Shown here: positions 9,357 to 20,856 of the stretch, piece after piece
How the letters are laid out: each line of letters begins with the position of its first letter
Numbering within the stretch: the stretch's first letter is position 1
Made by a program: the position numbers and the translations under genes
The notes under the pieces: generated by a model
The model's database searches: none
Told to the model about the DNA's origin: nothing
What the model saw: the letters and a program-made list of their open reading frames with translations, nothing else
Assembly: GCA_948146395.1 (NCBI GenBank)
Contig: OX411544.1
Location: 32,694,457 to 32,758,456 of the forward strand
Length of the DNA: 64,000 nt
DNA from: Fragum whitleyi
Lineage: Eukaryota > Mollusca > Bivalvia > Cardiida > Cardiidae
Direction: 5' to 3'

Positions 9357-10843
9357 GCAATAATATTGTCAATCACATAAATTGACAAAATTATTGATCA
9401 TGTGTTTTTCAAGATTGATCAAAGCATTGATCAATATCAATGTGTGTGAGTTGCATGAGAAAAATCACGGATGACTATACAAAATTTGTCATGTTAAAAT
9501 ACAGACACCAGGGGGTTCAAGAATGTTTGTCTGTACCAGAAGTCTAGACTATAAAAATGAACAATTCCAGTAATTGACATTGCAAGGGGGAAATCAATAA
9601 GCTATATTGCCTATGAAAATATTTTTTGTGACAAATATATCCTTTTGACACTCCTACTAACAAGCCTGCAACTGAAGCATAGTTGCTACTAGACCAATGC
9701 AGGTGAGCTATAGAGTTGAAAAGGCAAGTAAAATTGAAATTATTTGTTTACAAGACCAATGAATGCACTAACCACTGAGCCAAAGAAGCTCTTCTCTAAT
9801 GCAGATGCCAGGCATTGTTTTTAAATCTTTTAGGAAGCTTAGATGCACATGTAAGGTAGTGAGTTGTCATAAAAATATTTTTTCCAGATAATGCAACCTT
9901 GACATAATAGTAAGAGTAAATAATTACAAGTAGGAATGAGTGATCATAATTGATCAATTTGACATTGTAAATAGTATGAGATAATGGTTTCAAGACTCTG
10001 AAACTTGTGCTAGTGTATCTATACATAACATCATTGTTATGTCAACATAATGTAGCCTGAGTGTGACATTTTTTACTATTTCCCAAATGTGCTACAAGTA
10101 AATCCTCTGGCCAGCCTGTGCATCTGCACAGTCTGGCCAGAGTCTTCGCTGTGCTCTCTTTAGACATGGTTTATACCATGGTCATGTCATTAGGACTGTG
10201 GCTTTAGGATCAAAAGGTCCGAGGCAGGATCTTATTGTTTAGTAATGGGTTAAACAACCATTATCATAATCATGTCTGAAAATCTTGATGCTTTCATAGA
10301 AAAAATCTGAAAAATTTTCTTAATGAGATGCTTCTAGTAAAGCATAGGATCTTGGAATTATTCATGAATTATACTTTAATAATTAGTTGTATATAATCAA
10401 AATGAACATCTACATATTGCACAATTTCCCTTCTATATCAGGAACCCTGATAATTTTACAGTAATGTATTTTGATATATGAGCAAGCCACCACCACTTAA
10501 TTGAATGTGACAGGCAGGGGGGATAACCATTTAGATGCAATAATGATGGGTCTCAATTGAATTTTTACGACAGTCGGCAGCCGTACAAATCAATGAGAAA
10601 TGTTGTACAAAGGCGGAGGGAGAAAAACTTGACAGTAAAACCCTGATGTATGATCGATAACAGAGGACTAATCTGCAAGAATTCAGAGTTGAATTTTTCA
10701 CATATAGCTCAAAGACTGATTGGACTCCTATTGGTTTATCTAATTCAAACTACAGTTTACTCTAAATATGAAATCTTTGGTTCAATGGTGGTATAAACAA
10801 TCTTTCTTTTTGCCACAAAGAAGTCTTATAGTTTACATTATTA
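9357..10843. other. Intronic sequence with SINE scraps
   Basis: At 9755-9797 the minus strand reads GGCTCAGTGGTTAGTGCATT, a tRNA A-box-like remnant. Around 10110-10160 is CCAGCCTGTGCATCTGCACA, a repeat also seen near 27600 and 34450. Near 10185-10250, GGTCCGAGGCAGGATC is B-box-like. Otherwise I see nothing. Confidence 0.4.
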
Positions 10844-10982
10844 GTTATACGGTTTCTTGCCGGGGTATATGACGATTTATTCCCGGCTGGAAAAATGATG
10901 TCACCCCAGCCGTAGGCGAGGGTTGACATCATTTTTACTGCCGGGAATAAATCGTCATATACCCAGGCAAGAAACCGTATTA
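10844..10982. mobile_element. 139 bp hairpin MITE
   Basis: ATACGGTTTCTTGCC, then GGGTATATGACGATTTATTC and CCGGC, then AAAAATGATGTCA, are followed after about 20 nt by the reverse complement ending GGCAAGAAACCGTAT. The arms are about 55 bp and nearly perfect. The open frame across it is a by-product of the palindrome. Confidence 0.85.
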
Positions 10983-11373
10983 CGAATTTATTATACTTCA
11001 AAGTTTTAGGGCTAAATATCTGTCTTTTGCCTATTTTAGGCGTTCGTATAAACCAATTTCTTTTTAACCACCAATATCCCTTAATGCGCCCCTATGAAAA
11101 GTAAACATGTACAAAGTGACGTCATATATAGTTGTGACGTCTCACTACGACACTCTGCGCTATTGTGATATGGAAGCGTTTGTTGGCTGAAACTGCGAGA
11201 AACTTGGCACTTTAAATGGACAGATTTGTAAAAATTTCAGGTATTTATTGACATCTATATCATTTTTTATTTGCACATTATGAACTGACATCCTTTTCAA
11301 CTGAATCCTAGTGTGTATATTCGGGTCGTGTTATCAGCGGAGCGAGAGAAACATGGCTGCCATTACCGTTTCG

Positions 11374-11482
11374 ATTTTCTACCCTACTGAATGGTTATTT
11401 TTCAAATTAAATCCACTTTAAATTTTCGTCTGCAATACATTTGGAATTGGATAGGTCCAAAATTTTGTAAAACAGGAAAGGG
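11374..11482 (+). mobile_element. TTAA element family T2, truncated copy
   Basis: Only the right part is present, from TCTACCCTACTGAATGG through GGACAGG-like and AATTTTGTAAAACAGG to AAAGGG, followed by TTAA (11483-11486). It is in opposite orientation to the fuller copy at 11674-11894, making an inverted pair around a tandem duplication. Confidence 0.7.
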
Positions 11483-11487
11483 TTAAA

Positions 11488-11670
11488 GACAACCAAATTT
11501 CACTGAATTACATACTGAAATATTTCTGCAAAGAAGAATTCATGATTGATGAACAACATAGAAAATTGACCTTCGCCTGTTAAAGACAACCAAATTTCAC
11601 TGAAATATTTCTGCAAAGAAGAATTCATGAATGATGAACAATTTTACATAGAAAATTGACCTTCGCCTGT
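11488..11670. repeat. ~90 bp tandem duplication
   Basis: GACAACCAAATTTCACTGAA, AGAAGAATTCATGA and GAAAATTGACCTTCGCCTG occur twice in a row (from about 11488 and about 11583), with small indels between units. It sits between the inverted pair of T2 elements. Confidence 0.8.
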
Positions 11671-11673
11671 TAA

Positions 11674-11894
11674 CCCTTTCCTGTTTTACAAAATTTTGGA
11701 CCTGTCCAAATTCAAAGGTTTTACAGACGAAAATTTAATGTTGATTTAATTTGAAAAATAACCATTCAGTAGGGTAGAAAATAGTGTGAAAAAAGAAGAA
11801 ATTGCTTGTCAGAAGCAATTTCTTCTGTTTTCACAATGTTTTCTCAATCATAAAATCACAGGCACGTAAAAAGCAGGGATTAAACAGCAAAGAG
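11674..11894 (-). mobile_element. TTAA element family T2 (piggyBac-like MITE)
   Basis: It has TTAA on both sides (11670-11673 and 11895-11898). The element starts CCCTTTCCTGTTTTACAAAA and ends GGGATTAAACAGCAAAGAG. An internal hairpin, GAAGAAATTGCTT / AAGCAATTTCTTC, lies at about 11800-11830. Family copies are at 48861-49080, 15422-15551 and 11374-11482. A TTAA target and CCCT ends fit piggyBac-like non-autonomous elements. Confidence 0.75.
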
Positions 11895-11898
11895 TTAA

Positions 11899-12245
11899 AT
11901 GCATATTTCTTATCCAATCACAGTAATTTTGTGCAGCCTGATAATGGGTCACCAAAGGCACATTTTGCAGACCGATAAAGGGTCCTCCAAGGATCATTCA
12001 TGCAAAATTGGTATCCATCAATTATTTTCTGTGAAAAGTACCTTTTTAGCACCCATTAAATCCATGTTTTTCAATGGATCAAAATTTCACAACTTTGAAA
12101 GAGGGTCACCTAAGGATCATTCCTGTGAAGTTTGGTTTAAATTCATCCAGTAGTTTCTGAGGAGAAGGTTTTTAAAGAAAAACGCACTGACGCAAGGACA
12201 CAGTGCAATGAAAATAGCCCCAATTGCCTTCGGCCAGTGAAGCAA
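11899..12245 (+). mobile_element. Pearl-like element, 5'-truncated (same family as 3845-5221)
   Basis: Cores have GGGTCACCTAAGGATCATTC and CATCCAGTAGTTTCTGAGG, and the tail is ATTGCCTTCGGCCAGTGAAGC. The microsatellite part is eroded (GCACTGACGCAAGGACACAG). The head is missing; the left edge abuts the T2 element's TTAA. Confidence 0.6.
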
Positions 12246-12369
12246 ATAAAAGACATGGCTAAATTGCATTAAAATATAAATGCTGAAAATACTGAATGAC
12301 CTTATAATAAGTCATTATTGTTTTTGAAAATAATAGTTTTCAGAAAATATTGCTTGAAAGGGAAAACCG

Positions 12370-12468
12370 GGTTGTACAGACTAAAATCAGACTGCACTTA
12401 TGTGCAGGCTAATCTTTGTCTATAGCTCCTACCAAAGCAAGAATATTCCTGGTTCAGCATGACAAGGG
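12370..12468 (-). mobile_element. TTAA element family T1, partial reverse copy
   Basis: Reverse complement reads CCCTTGTCATGCTGAACC, GGAATATTC-like, CTATAGACAAAGATTAGCC and the TGCACATAAGTGCAG inner palindrome. Only the end of the element remains. Confidence 0.6.
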
Positions 12469-13884
12469 TAAAAGCATTGTAGTGCATGCCATGAAACTCA
12501 AAGCATATTAGTCCGTAAGAGTGCCTGTCTTAGTCAACCAGTAAATATCCAAAATCTAAATTGTTCCAATGTTTAATCCCAATATAATCTTGAAATGCTT
12601 CCTATAATTGGCCTATAATTCATCCATAAATATTTAGAGAAAGTATAAAAGTATGAAATGTCTTAGTCAAGAACTGCTAAAATCTGTATTGTCTGAGAAA
12701 GGCTATGAAGAAGTAATAGGAAGACAATTCAAGACACCAGTTAATCCAGGCAGATCTTGTTTTCAGATTTCCAAGTAAATTTTGCATCCATCTTACACAT
12801 TTGATCAATATATTTTGAAGCCTTGTTGAATACCAGCCAACTCCATAGAAGCTTTGGTGATAATGAAATGAGACATTTCTGTAGACAACTTGCTTCACTA
12901 CAATGATACCAAAGAAAATCAGATAGATGGATATGCAGGAATGTGGAATTCCCATGCCCCACTTGTCCGACACTGGCTTTTCTACTTGTGGGCAGCAAAC
13001 TGCATTTTCCTTGGCCAATTGTCGTAGACAAGTAAATACAAGAGCAAATCTTGATACTATAAAATCTAGGACTGTTTAAACCAGGCTTCAATTCTTTCCT
13101 GAAATTGATCCTGAAAGAGTCTATTGGACTCACATCACATAGTTTTGAGGGTCCTTGCAACTAATTTCTGCATCTCAGATGCGCAAAACCTGTCTCCCTT
13201 AAACTTCTGCTATATTTGATTATCATTTGTTTTCATTAACACATTTCAATTCCACTCCCTAAGAGTTTTAGGCTTCATAAAAAACGAAGTTTATGTGAAA
13301 TGAGGGATTAGTGCAACTCTGTTCTTTTTTTCGCTAGTCACTTAATTAATACAGTTTTGTTCTGAGAATAAAATTTGTATACCAAAGTTTCTCAGCGCAA
13401 TACACCAGAAATTGGTCTCTTGAAGTTGTTATTCAACCCTGATACCATCACCTGGGGTTACCCAAGGGTATTTCACCATAGCTCAAATTGCAGTTTTCTT
13501 ACACCTACATTTCAGGAAGCCAAATGTTATTCTCACATTACTTGAATCTTCTACAAATATTTACAGAATTTAAATCTTGTTAGCTATTGAAAACAAGATG
13601 AGACTCAGAGCTACAGATGAAGGAAGTTATTCCGATTTTGAATCAAATTATTTCAATGAAACTTGCACAAATCCTATATTGTTGAAACTCATTGGAATTG
13701 ACTCGTTGAGACAATTCAATCAAGTACCCACATTAAAGGATTTAAATGAGAGATAAAGATTTTAGACAGGAAATAACCTCTATTATATAATGTACCTCTG
13801 AGACCTGTGAGAAACTTTGAAAATTTGATTGTGAAAGGCCTTTAGTCTGAAGTGGAAAAGATTGTTTGTTTAAATGGGGTTTTA
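12469..13884. other. Intronic sequence, mostly unrecognised
   Basis: Around 13070-13200, CTTCAATTCTTTCCTGAAATTG and GGGTCCTTGCA match, in reverse, the repeat near 60860-60990. A short stem GGAATTGACTC / GAGACAATTC occurs at 13694-13720, and its relative at 58172. Overlapping minus-strand frames at 12677-13160 lack any family pattern and are not called. Confidence 0.35.
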
Positions 13885-14330
13885 TGCCAATTTCAAAATT
13901 AGGAAAGGTTGTGATGATGGTACTGGTGTGAGATTTTCGGCCTTTCCATTACTATGGAAACCAGAGTTTTTGATGAAATTAAATTATTTTAACAACTTTA
14001 GTAGAGCTTTACCCAAGGACCATCTCTGCCAAGTATCAGCTTGATTTGCCCAGTGGTTTAGGAGAAGAAGAAGGATTTTTTCTAAGATTTTCGGCAATTT
14101 TCCACCTTTTTGTTACCATGGAAATATTGATGGATATTATATTATAGAGCTTTACCCAAGGATTATCCCTGACAAGTTTCAGCTTGATTGGCCCAGTAGT
14201 TTAAGTGGAGAAGAATTTTTTCCTAACATTTTTGGATTATGGAAACCAGAGTTATTGATGGAATTACATTCTTTAAACAACTTTGGTAAAGTTTTTCTGT
14301 TGATTATCAAGGAATAGATTTAATGTAAAT
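13885..14330 (+). repeat. Pearl-like core repeats without ends
   Basis: Two and a half units of ~150 bp share ATGGAAACCAGAGTTTTTGATG, TTTACCCAAGGACCAT and TTGCCCAGTGGTTTAGGAG. They are related to the cores at 32640-32720. No head, microsatellite or terminal hairpin is visible. Confidence 0.5.
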
Positions 14331-15240
14331 TATTTTTTAATAACCTTAACACTGACATTATCAAAAATGTTCAACCTGCTTTGATTCATTTGACCCTATC
14401 TGACATCATCCAAGCAGAGCCAAATATTAAGTGACATCATCATGTATGTAACATAGCAATCACATGCAAATTCTTTTAAAGTACATTTGTCCCAAATTTT
14501 CACATTTTGCCCCATTTTTGCATTAAAGAAATAGAATAATTGTTTGTTTTTTGTGTAAGATCAATAAAAAAATTTCATTTCATGAACAACATAAAGATAT
14601 ATTTTCACTTGTGGCCCTCAGCACTCGTGAAAATAAAGATTTTGTTGTTCACTTTATGAAAGATAAATCAATCTTACATTTAAACAAACACCGCATTTCT
14701 CCTAAAAATTCTTCTTTAAAACCAATAATTTCTCTTATCTATCTATTCTCTTTTTTGCAGACAAGTTCATGTTGATATTTGACAAGTAGAAACTAACATT
14801 TTACTTGTCCAGGGACAGGTGTAGAAATTATGTATTTCCCTGATTTCAGCATCTTTAAAACAACATTTTAGATGAAGACCCTGCAAACTTTGGTGTAGAA
14901 TGTATGACACAATTTCTACAAACAGATCAATACATCTCATGTATCAAGGGCAAGCCATATATATTAATACTCAAACTGGAAAATATGACAGACCAAATAT
15001 AAGTCAAACATTTCATCTCGAAATCCCATATTCTAGGCGTCAGCTGTATCAGTCAGCCATTCTTTACAGATTCTCCTTTGGATTTTCAACTTTTTAGTTA
15101 CTGTGGTATACCTAAACACAATTAATACTCATGCAGTATTTAATTTATACATGGTCTTGAATTCATACTTATTTAACTTGGTTTTGACAAAGGCTCGAGT
15201 GAGTAGAGTCGCTCAATCCAGGCAAGTATCTCTCACATCC
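14331..15240. other. Intronic sequence, nothing recognised
   Basis: AT-rich; short open frames (for example 14551-14775) have no recognisable pattern. Confidence 0.3.
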
Positions 15241-15421
15241 ACTGCCAGTGGCGTAGCCATGTTATTTACATTGGTGCGGCAAAACTGAGCTCCGAAGGAG
15301 CGAATGCGAGCGCCGAAGGCGCGAAGCCCTTCTAGGGGGGTTTTGGGGGCATGCTCCCCCGGAAAATTTTTGAAAAAACGGTGCGATTTGGTGCATTCTA
15401 GACTATACTTGATCACAATTT

Positions 15422-15551
15422 CAGTAGGGAAGAAATAGTGTGGAAAAGGAAGAAATTGCTTGTCAGAAGCAATTTCTTCTTTTTTCACAATGTTTTCTCA
15501 ATCATAAAATCACAGGCACGTAATTATAAGCAGGGATTAAACAGGAAAGGG
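15422..15551 (-). mobile_element. TTAA element family T2, truncated copy
   Basis: The inner hairpin GAAGAAATTGCTT / AAGCAATTTCTTC and the end GGGATTAAACAGGAAAGGG followed by TTAA (15552-15555) match 11674-11894. The other half is missing. Confidence 0.65.
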
Positions 15552-15632
15552 TTAACCCTAGTACGAGGACTAATCGATAATGACATTAACAAATCACCAT
15601 GTACTCACGGGGAATCGCATGTTTGACATCAA

Positions 15633-18191
15633 CACTGTATGGAAACTCTGTACGGTAGTTTGCAACGGTATATTCAAAATGGCGGATAGGCGTTCGTGAA
15701 AAAGTAAGTGTTCTTTATTTTTGTTCGATGCTGATTTAATCTATCATCCTGTAAGATAATGACAACATTTACGCAATCAGATTTGAATACATTATCCATC
15801 GTACCTAATGATTAAACGTCCTATAGCACCGTCCGTGTGTAATACAGCTTTAAACATTGTGTTTTGATGACATTTAAAATTGAAGCGCAAAACGAAAGTA
15901 GAAATGGCCATATTTTCCTTAAAATGACCGCACCGGCAAAATCAAATGTGGCGGTGGATGGGGACAAGATATCTCCCTAAATATGACCCAGAATGTATTG
16001 GATCTAGCCCCTTGTCTAGGAAATACAGACACTTGAAAATTCCGATGGTGTACGCTACAGTTAAAACCGAAACTAAATCGCTGTACAGTGCGGTATATGG
16101 ATATATTTGTACTCACCGGTTTAAATTTCGAATGAAAAATCTGTACGCAACGGTTTATATAAATTATCTTGTGAAAATCGTTCAACGGGTTGAATGGCAC
16201 GAAAAGGTGAAAGGTGACTTTGATACTATTTAATCTTAGTTAATACTGCAGAAAGACGAATATATTCTTATTCTTAATTTTATTTGTTTTGCCTGGAAAT
16301 GAAGAAATCGTCGAAAGTGTATCATTTAACACATTTTTAAATTCTAATTTTATGTTTCTATTTAATTCTTCTGTCTTTCCTCAATAATTTTTGTAAGACC
16401 CTGTACAAATCGTTAAGACTAAAGCGCTTAACAAAGGCATCAAACTTTAAAAATGTCGGAGTATATTCCAGACATTCTTCTCGATGATGTAATATTAATT
16501 TATGATTCTTTTTTGTTGTTGTGTTTTGTTTGTTTTGCATTGAAACAAAGAAAAATAATTGATAGAGTATCATTACACACCATTTTAAATCTAATGTTAT
16601 GTATCTACTTAATTCTATGTCATAGAAAGTTTCAGTTTAGTAATCAAAACAGTTTTATAAGCTTGAACCTAGATTATTGTTTCTTATATTATACGAAATG
16701 CTTACGTTTTTTTTTTTAACTTTCAGCTTTAGAAGCTTACAGTTAGAAGAAATCTTATCGAAATAAATTATTTAATACTCAATAGTTCTGATACACATAA
16801 GAAAATAGTTTTATTTCTTTTAGTTATCTCTTTCAGACAAATATCTTGTAATTTCCTTCCACAACATTTTTTAATTAAAAAGAAATTTTAAATGTTTAGA
16901 GAAAATTCATGGAAGCATATAGTTGCCAAGCTGCGTGTCTTTCCGTCCTTCCAATCTTCCAAAGTTATTTGGACAATTGATTTATCGCACTCATAGGGGA
17001 GACTAGTATTTCGTCAAATTGTTGTGCATCGGCTTTTTTGTTTTTCGAATTGAATTAATACAGTTAAAAACGCAACCATTTCTTTCATAAAGTTCGAAAG
17101 CACAATTAACAATGATCGATTTCACATGCCTTACCCGCGCTATTGACTGTCACGTGACATCGTTAAAAGCACCCCCGTTGAAGCAAAAGATAGCTCATAA
17201 ATTCGCCCCTAAGAATATGAAATTACAAAACAAGCAACTTACACCCTAACCAGTGAGCCAAAGAAAATTTTATATAGCCCAACAAATAGCGATTTTGCTT
17301 CATATTTCACCGTATTTCTAGCCGCATTTAACATTTTTCAGTCTTATTATATCATCGAGAAGAATGTCTGAAATACTGATAAGTTTTATGCCTTTGTTAA
17401 GCGCTTTAATCTTAACGATGTGTACAGGGTCTTACAAAATTATTGAGGAAGAACAGGAGAATTAAATAGAAACATTAGATTAGATTTAAAACTGTGTTTA
17501 ATTACTCTTTCGACGGGTTTCTTCATTTTCAGGCAAAACAAAATAAAATAAGAAAAAGAACATATTCGTCTTTCTGCAGTATTAACTAAGATTAAATAGT
17601 ATCAAAGTCACCTTTCACCTTTTCGTGCTATTTCATCCGTTGAAAGATTTTCACATGATGATTTATATAAACCGTTGCGTACAGATTTTCATTCGAAATT
17701 TAAACCGGTGAGTACAAATATATCCATATACCGCACTGTACAGCGATTTAGTTTCGGTTTTAACTGTAGCGTACACCATCGGAATTTTCAAGTGTCTGTA
17801 TTTCCGAGACAAGGGGCTAGATCCAATACATTTTGGGTCATATTTAGGGAGATATCTTGTCCCCATCCACCGCCACATTTGATTTTGCTGGTGCGGTCAT
17901 TTTAGGGAAAATATGGCCATTTCTACTTTCGTTTTGCGCTTCAATTTTATATGTCATCAAAACACAATGTTTGAAGCTGTATTACACACAGACGGTGCTA
18001 TAGGACGTTTAATCATTAGGTACGATGGATGATGTATTCAAAACTGATTACGTATATGTTGTCGTTATGCTATTGGATGACAGATTATAGTAATATCGAA
18101 CAAAAATAAAGAACACTTACTTTTTCACGAACGCCTATCCGCCATTTTGAATATACCGTTGCAAACTACCGTACAGTGTTTCCATACAGTG
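15633..18191. mobile_element. 2.56 kb fold-back element with ~850 bp inverted arms
   Basis: The arms begin CACTGTATGGAAAC and run to about 16493; the mirror arm is about 17347-18191. Directly outside, ATCAA occurs on both sides (15628-15632 and 18192-18196), a 5 bp target duplication. Arms carry GTACGGTAGTTTGCAACGG, AAAATGGCGGATAGGCG and other GTAC-centred motifs. An open frame (95 codons at 15946-16233) reappears in the opposite arm with few changes, but only because the arms are near-identical. The ~850 bp centre (16494-17346) holds no recognisable gene. The superfamily is unassigned. Confidence 0.85.
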
Positions 18192-18525
18192 ATCAACAGA
18201 AAACGGAAGTAAACAGAATTACCATTCTACAGACGCTTGGAAGTTTAGATTATTGATGAGTCATCCCAGGATGTTGGCATTTCGTTGTGTATGGTGGATT
18301 AAAAGAACTATAAGACATCATGTTTTATAAACGTTTTATTCATCCGTTATATGCTCACATACATTTTCAGTCATTTAGCGGTCAACATAATCCAGTTTTA
18401 TTGTAGCGGCATGCCGCATCTAGTAGTAGACTACGGCAATTATTGGTGCGGCATGCCGCATCTACAGCAATTATTGGTGCGGCGAATGCCGCACCTGCCG
18501 CACCCGTGTCTACGCCCATGACTGC

Positions 18526-19992
18526 AACTAACCTCCCTTTAAACCGTTCAAATATAATGAGTAAGGAACTCTACAATAAAGTTGTCCAGTGTGTTGATCC
18601 ATGTTAATGATATTAGCTATTCCCTGCAGAGCTCAGTTTTAAGCAAACATGTTTAATTTTCCATCTTCAAACAGAGTTGATCAATAAATTAAAGTCAGCA
18701 TCACTAAAAAGCATGCAATAAACTATTATCCTACAATCTTCTCTTGCTCTCTGAAGAATTTATGAGCCATGGCAAAGAAGAATGGGAAGAAAGATTAAGA
18801 AATCTAGTTTAAAATGAATCTAAGGAAATCAAATCCCAAACCATTTCAACAATACAAAATTTCATACAGGTCCCAATTGAAAGAAGTTGTAAAAACCTTT
18901 TTTTTTCTTTTCTTTGTCCTTTTCACAAGTGACAGATCAGTATTGAAGTGTTTATACAACAACACAATGTTTATTTAAAAAAATGCAAAGAAAACATTGT
19001 GGGAATGCTGCAATTTCTTCATTTTCATTTTTTTCGGCTTAAGCTTCTAATTAATTGGCATCACAAAGAATGATTGTGTTGGGATGGGTTCATATTTCAC
19101 TAAAAAAAAAGATTTTACAAACAGGTTTCCTATGAAAATTCTAAATCTATTCATAATTGTAAATCAAAGCTGAATTTTAAAGTGTAAATGTGACAGTGGA
19201 TGACACAAACTGATTTTCAATGGGGTTCTACTTTAGAGATTCCAAATTATTATTGCAGGGAATCATCCTTCCAGATGACCTTGGATCCCATTCTTAAATA
19301 CACAGTTATCAAAAAAATAGCAAAAAAGCATAGATTAATGAAATGTTTTAATATTTTTCTAAATAAGGTTCTAAAAACTTCTCTGCTCCATACATTTGTA
19401 AGGAACAAAGAGTTATAATAGAATTTTGGCTTGAATATATGGTGGTTCTTGATCAAATGACCTTTTAATTTCTATAGATATTAAGGATCCTGAAGATATT
19501 CCTTGCTTGAGCTAATTGAATTCCTCCAAATACCTTGGGAACCCTTGGATCCCACCACAATGTACATGTTGAACCCTGTGTGAACTTAAACCTTACAGCA
19601 CACTTTAAATGATTATTAATTTGAATGTTAATCTTGACTACATGAAGCAGATAAAATACCAGCAAACATATAAATTTCTATTGCATCAAGTGATGTACCA
19701 ATCTCTCAAGCTTATGTGAAGAAGTGCAGCTGATTTTAATGATGGATATTCAAACAAGGGAGATAACTTAGTACTTCAATAATAAGTATAATTGAAAATC
19801 AAAGTTCTATGAGTATTTCTGAAATTAAGGATAATAAGTACTAATTTCAAATATTTACAGAAAGATAGATTATAAAATTATTCCAATTTAGACCAAGGCA
19901 AGGAAAAGTAGAACATTCATGTTTTTAGTTCATATAGCCACTTATAATAGCAAAATACGATTGCATTAATACATGTCATGTTAGGAATTCTA
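18526..19992. other. Intronic sequence, nothing recognised
   Basis: AT-rich with several poly-T tracts. No coding pattern and no dispersed element was identified. Confidence 0.3.
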
Positions 19993-20238
19993 CCCTTGTC
20001 ATACAAAACCTGGAATATTTCTGCTGTCGCAGGAAGTATAGACAAAAATCAGGCTGCTAATTGTAGTCTGATCTTTTTTTAAACATCCTGATTTTTCCAT
20101 TTAAACCAGGAAACTTAAATTTCATTCTTTTCTTCTTTTTTTTTTTCCAAAAAAAACCCTGCACTAATAATAAATGCATTCAGTGCTTAGAATATTCAAT
20201 GCAATTTTGCCTAGGTTTTTATTCAGCATGACAAGGGG
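19993..20238 (+). mobile_element. TTAA element family T1 (decayed)
   Basis: CCCTTGTCATACAAAACC, GGAATATTTCTGCTGTCGC, CAGGAAGTATAGACAAAAATC and the end TTCAGCATGACAAGGGG match the family. The TTAA flanks have been lost. Confidence 0.65.
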
Positions 20239-20776
20239 TCTGCATCAACAGTATAAAAATCCTTACAATACACTTAAATATAGATCTGCCCTTACCTTTG
20301 AGCTCCCTTAAATACAGACATAAGATAAAATACAAGGCAAGACTTGTTTTCACTAGAAGGAATTGATGACCCAATAGATCTGTAAGCAACTTGTAAGTCA
20401 TTCCCCAGGGAAACAGTTTGAAACATTTCTACAGATGGGTCCTGTCACATGCACTACCTTAATTCTTTTTTTTAGGTAATGATATTAGGTCGACTAAGTT
20501 AAACATCACAAACCAAAAAATTTAACAGGTAATCCATTTGCACGGCAGCTGGTTAAGATTACTCCGTACTTTTTTATGAATTTTAAACTCTTCTTCATCC
20601 TGCTGTTAAAGTATTTGAAAACATCGGACACTAAGATCAGTCTATACTGACTTGCAGTCTGATCTTAGCCTAAACTACCTGCTTTCTTTTTTATTATAGA
20701 CCTTGAGTATTGACTAAGTTGGTTCAAAGATCCCAACAATTGAAAATTTGTTTGAAACTTAATTTAAAGGATAACA

Positions 20777-20848
20777 ATGGCTCAGCAGGAAACAGTTATA
20801 ACTGCCTATATGTTTATAGGCAGTTACAACTGTATCACACTGAGCTAT
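20777..20848. repeat. Short palindromic element, GGCTCAG family, with target duplication
   Basis: ATGGCTCAGCAGGAAACAG and the mirror CACACTGAGCTAT flank TAACTGCCTATATG and TTTATAGGCAGTTA. Flanking 8-mers are GGATAACA (20769-20776) and GGATAAGG (20849-20856), identical over six bases, suggesting a ~8 bp target duplication. Confidence 0.88.
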
Positions 20849-20856
20849 GGATAAGG

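Larger units (their letters stand above)
15246..18520. mobile_element. Putative hAT-like transposon remnant carrying two nested insertions
   Basis: The left end CAGTGGCGTAGCC and the right end (reverse complement CATGGGCGTAGAC) are imperfect inverted repeats. Both are flanked by ACTGC (15241-15245 and 18521-18525). GGTGCGGC occurs just inside each end. The left body has GAGCGAATGCGAGCGCCGAA and GGGGGCATGCTCCCCCGG. The right body has the repeated ATTGGTGCGGCATGCCGCAT. No transposase frame is left. CAGTGGCGTAG ends resemble hAT elements, but a 5 bp duplication is unusual for them, so the class is unsure. Confidence 0.5.

Noticed and set aside
10762..11001. Minus-strand frame of 79 codons
   Set aside because: It runs through the two arms of the 139 bp hairpin element, which explains the lack of stops.
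12677..13160. Two overlapping minus-strand frames (113 and 139 codons)
   Set aside because: No domain pattern, and part of the region is a reverse copy of the dispersed repeat seen at 60860-60990.
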